A model generated the notes under the pieces. The model had not been told where the DNA came from, did not search any database, and worked only from the letters and a program-made list of their open reading frames with translations. Both the position numbers and the translations under genes were made by a program. Positions 5,636 through 8,626 of a DNA stretch of 8,626 nucleotides are shown here, piece by piece. The DNA comes from Planctomycetaceae bacterium (GTDB taxonomy: Bacteria; Planctomycetota; Planctomycetia; Pirellulales; Thermoguttaceae), in assembly GCA_031266315.1 (NCBI GenBank), contig JAISBG010000652.1, positions 1 to 8,626 on the forward strand. Direction: 5' to 3'. Position 1 is the first letter of the stretch. The number at the start of each line of letters is the position of its first letter.

Positions 5636-8626
5636 TTAGAATCGGGCGAGAGATTGGGATTCGTAGTTATCGGGAGGTTTCCATGCGTTGAGGAGTCGGG
5701 TGATGGTTTGTTTTCGCTCCTCTGGAAGAATCATACCAAAACCACGATATTCCATCTCCAACGTAATTCGCTTGAGAATTGCCGCATCAACCGTTGGGGT
5801 CTCACAACCTTCCGCGTCCGGCGAATACAACGAAAGAAGCATTTTTAATATTGTTTCCGCTTCCGGTGTCATCGGCGACCAACCCGGGAATTTGTAGTTC
5901 CAATAAAGATCCCAAACCCGTACCACCGCGTCTTCGCAACCTGTTACAAAACGCTGTCCCGTTATATCCAACGCCATTGCCAGAACCGGAGACGAATGTC
6001 CCTCAATCACCCGATGAACCGAGCGGTTCCGAATCCCTTCAAGCCGGATTTTGGCGTCTTTGGAACATGATAGGAAAAACCGGTCGTCCGCTAACAATTC
6101 GAGACCCGTTATATCGCCGAAATGCCCAAGAAGGTCAAAGTCCATTTTGTCTTCCCGAAGATTCCAAACAACGATCCGACCTTCACGGTCAGCCGAAACA
6201 AGTCTGTTTGAATCCGTTGACAATACCGCCGCCGTTACCGGTGATTTATGAACTTTAATTGTCCGAACCGGTTCCTCATACCCCAACCTCCAAACCGCAA
6301 CAATATTATCATCGCCGCCGGTAATCAGATAACGACCATTACGGTTAAACCGAATCGAGTTGACGCTTCCCGAATGAGCAAGGAATCGCCCCTTAATTTC
6401 GTCCGTCAACACGTCCCAAAGTACCACCGAACCCGTTCCATTAGCAATCGCAACAATTCTGCCGTGAGGATTCAACGCAATTTTTGTAAGCGATTTAATT
6501 TTTTCGCCGAATTTACGAACACATTGACCCGAACCAATATTCCAAACCCGAACCGTCATGTCCCAACTGCCCGAAACAAGAAATTTCGCGTCCATTGTCA
6601 TTTCGATACTCCGCACCCAATCAAAATGTCCTTCGAGAACTCCGGTACATTTTTGTTCGGTAAGATTCCAGATTCGGATTGTCGCGTCCCGACCGGCGGA
6701 AGTAATTAAATTAGCGTCCGGCGAAATCGCTATCGCGGAAACCGTGTCCTGATGTCCCGAAAAAGTATGCGTACATAAAACGTCTTCCAGCGATTCCCGA
6801 ATTGTGTGCCGCTTCAACACGTCCCAGATTCCTTCCGCTCCCAACAACTTTCGCGCCGCCTCCCAACCGGCAAGCGAACGGGCTTTGTCCACCGTTTGAA
6901 TCACCGCGTCGAAATTGGAATCGTTTACATTTTGCCGGATTTCCTCACAATATTGATTCATTGCGGATTGCTGACGTCCGATTTCTTCCGCACTGGCAAC
7001 TTGGGAAAGCAACAACGGCGCACGAAAAATCGTCCGGTTTTCACACAAAACGGAAATATCCCACAACCGAAGCGAACCGCCGGCAATCAATGATAAAGCA
7101 AACCGGTTGTTGCTGCCGAAATGCACGGCATCGACCACTCCGCCAAGCGACGTGAACGTTCTGAGACAACGCCCGGACGGAAGTTCCCAAAGCCGCATTG
7201 TCCGGTCGGAACCGCCGGAAAGTGCGAAACGTCCGTCAGGACTAAACGTCAACGCGGTTACGGTATCTTCATGTCCGAATAAATCGCCGATTTTCTTTTT
7301 CGTTTCCTTGTCAAAAAGATCAACCCGATTGTCCTTGATTTCACCAATCCATGCAATTTCAGACCGCGTAATCAATTCCCGTGACGAATGTCCTTCTTTT
7401 CGACCAAAATAACGTTTCCAACCAATAAACCGAAAATGAGAAGCCGGCGGAACTTGTCCAACTCGTTTCATTAAAATCGTTCCCTGCTTTTCACCGCGAA
7501 CAAGTTCCCACAGCAAATCTTCACTCAAAGCAATTCGATCGGGATATTGATGTTTCCGTTCTTCTTTAGGCGGTTTGAAGGAGTTGTGAATCCGTCCGGT
7601 CATTGTTTCACGAAGATCAAACGTCTCTTCCGTGTTCGGTAACAGAATAAACTCTCCGCGTTCGTCAATCATTATTTCGTCTTCCATTCCGCGCGCTATT
7701 GTAATTCGTTCCAAACACCGTGCGATTTTGGAAACGATTTTCTCCGTCAACCGCAACGCACGGCGAATCTCTTCACGCGGCTCCAACGCCATTGCACTCT
7801 CAAACGCGTCCGCTGCCGAAGGCGGATTACCGCGTTCCCGTTGCGCCAACCCTAATGCGTAGAACGCACTAGGCGATTGCGGTCTTGTTTTGACAAGCGT
7901 TTCAATCCGTTCAATCGCCGCCAAATCCGTGAGGCGGGCAGTACGCCATGCGAGTAAAGTTTGGTTGTAAGTTACTTCGGGATGCCAAGGCTGCAACACC
8001 GCCGCCTGATCAAGTAATTGAGCGGCTTCAACCGGTTTGTCCAAGTCAAGCATTGACGCCGCTCTGTTATTGATACTTTCCGGTGTCCAAGTCGCACTCA
8101 CCGGACGGGAACGCGGAAAATCCATACCGGAAATCTCCCGATAAATTTTCGTCAATTCATCAGCAACCCGCTCCATTGAATCCGGTCGTTTTTGCGGTTC
8201 TTCTTCAAAACAACGGAACATCAAATCAATCACGGATTTTGGCATTGGGGGATTTTTTTTGTCCGGCGTTCCCTGTTGAAGGTAAAGTTCAAACACTTTG
8301 CGAGCGGTTTGCCCGCCTTTTTTGCAAGGCGGTCTGCCGTGAAACATTGCCAGAACACTCACCGCCCAAGACCAGATGTCGGATTGCAAGGTAATTTTCG
8401 GCATCGACGCAAATTCTTGACGTTGAGCGAGCATGAACGATTGATATTGTTCCGGCGAACAATAGCCCGGAGTCATTCCGCCGGCTCCGACTTCGGAAAC
8501 ACCGACGCTGTTTGAATAATTCCGTTTCCATTTCCCGCTGTCCTGAAGGTCGGCAATTCCCTGAGCCAATCCGAAATCGGTAACTTTCGCTGTTTGCCCT
8601 GCCATCATGACGTTAGCCGGTTTGAC
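5636..8626 (-). CDS. Serine/threonine protein kinase fused to TPR-like and WD40 propeller domains (N-terminus outside window)
   Basis: The frame is open to the right edge; 996 residues are visible (numbered from the edge). The visible part begins in the kinase catalytic loop (VKPANV, where Lys and Asn of HRDxKxxN are seen; the HRD lies outside). It continues with DFGLA (17-21), a long activation loop, the GYCSPEQ substitute for the APE motif (54-60) and a C-lobe ending near 165 (FEEEPQKRPDSM). About 175-300 is helical and TPR-like. From 451 there are nine recognisable WD40 repeats (GH..V..., ending in W-D/N/E), plus possibly one degenerate repeat before them. Repeats 2 and 3 are separated by a helical insert of about 100 residues (523-622). 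After the last repeat, a helical tail ends in LEMEYRGFGMILPEERKQTITRLL. The catalytic metal-binding Asp of DFG is intact, so the kinase is probably active. The missing N-terminal part should hold the ATP-binding lobe. The propeller likely binds protein partners. No membrane segment is seen in the visible part. Confidence 0.93.
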   Translation of the reverse strand, partial: VKPANVMMAGQTAKVTDFGLAQGIADLQDSGKWKRNYSNSVGVSEVGAGGMTPGYCSPEQYQSFMLAQRQEFASMPKITLQSDIWSWAVSVLAMFHGRPPCKKGGQTARKVFELYLQQGTPDKKNPPMPKSVIDLMFRCFEEEPQKRPDSMERVADELTKIYREISGMDFPRSRPVSATWTPESINNRAASMLDLDKPVEAAQLLDQAAVLQPWHPEVTYNQTLLAWRTARLTDLAAIERIETLVKTRPQSPSAFYALGLAQRERGNPPSAADAFESAMALEPREEIRRALRLTEKIVSKIARCLERITIARGMEDEIMIDERGEFILLPNTEETFDLRETMTGRIHNSFKPPKEERKHQYPDRIALSEDLLWELVRGEKQGTILMKRVGQVPPASHFRFIGWKRYFGRKEGHSSRELITRSEIAWIGEIKDNRVDLFDKETKKKIGDLFGHEDTVTALTFSPDGRFALSGGSDRTMRLWELPSGRCLRTFTSLGGVVDAVHFGSNNRFALSLIAGGSLRLWDISVLCENRTIFRAPLLLSQVASAEEIGRQQSAMNQYCEEIRQNVNDSNFDAVIQTVDKARSLAGWEAARKLLGAEGIWDVLKRHTIRESLEDVLCTHTFSGHQDTVSAIAISPDANLITSAGRDATIRIWNLTEQKCTGVLEGHFDWVRSIEMTMDAKFLVSGSWDMTVRVWNIGSGQCVRKFGEKIKSLTKIALNPHGRIVAIANGTGSVVLWDVLTDEIKGRFLAHSGSVNSIRFNRNGRYLITGGDDNIVAVWRLGYEEPVRTIKVHKSPVTAAVLSTDSNRLVSADREGRIVVWNLREDKMDFDLLGHFGDITGLELLADDRFFLSCSKDAKIRLEGIRNRSVHRVIEGHSSPVLAMALDITGQRFVTGCEDAVVRVWDLYWNYKFPGWSPMTPEAETILKMLLSLYSPDAEGCETPTVDAAILKRITLEMEYRGFGMILPEERKQTITRLLNAWKPPDNYESQSLARF

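Noticed and set aside
6248..6709. Plus-strand frame of 153 codons
   Set aside because: It lies wholly antisense to the WD40 part of the kinase gene, shows no domain pattern and is rich in Asn/Arg/Pro typical of a shadow frame.

Overview
The window looks like chromosomal DNA from a member of the Planctomycetota with moderate to low GC content. Two genes point there. One is a DUF1559-type protein with a pilin-like N-terminus, of the kind greatly expanded in that phylum. The other is a very long serine/threonine protein kinase fused to TPR-like helices and a WD40 propeller, an architecture typical of planctomycetes. A secreted multidomain glycoside hydrolase and starts without a clear Shine-Dalgarno sequence fit this too. 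The assignment rests on gene content only, and no rRNA or other marker is present.

Layout: (1) 2-340 (+) is the 3' end of a gene entering from the left; its product ends in a bacterial Ig-like beta-sandwich repeat. (2) 343-534 (+) is a doubtful small hydrophobic ORF that runs into a repeat. (3) 508-748 is intergenic and built of GC-rich hairpins arranged as a large inverted repeat. (4) 791-3892 (+) encodes a 1033-residue secreted clan GH-A glycoside hydrolase. Its TIM barrel is interrupted by two tandem copies of a carbohydrate-binding-like module. (5) 3893-4276 holds an inverted-repeat element of about 200 bp starting 7 bases after the hydrolase stop codon, then a plausible sigma70-type promoter. 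(6) 4277-5230 (+) is the DUF1559 gene. (7) 5231-5635 contains an AT-rich palindrome and a roughly 249-bp MITE-like element with terminal inverted repeats. (8) 5636-8626 (-) is the kinase-TPR-WD40 gene, whose N-terminal part lies beyond the right edge and which converges on the DUF1559 gene.

The genes do not form an obvious operon. The hydrolase would act on polysaccharide outside the cytoplasm, the DUF1559 protein is probably membrane-anchored or exported, and the kinase is probably a signalling protein whose propeller binds partners. No shared pathway can be shown from the sequence.

The most unusual content is intergenic. At least two families of short palindromic repeats occupy the gaps. 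In both, copies differ by paired changes that keep the stems intact, which suggests that the folded DNA or RNA structure is what is maintained. The copies next to the hydrolase and kinase stop codons lie in the same sense relative to those genes, so the same fold would appear in both 3' untranslated regions. I see no CRISPR array, tRNA, rRNA, transposase gene or defence system.
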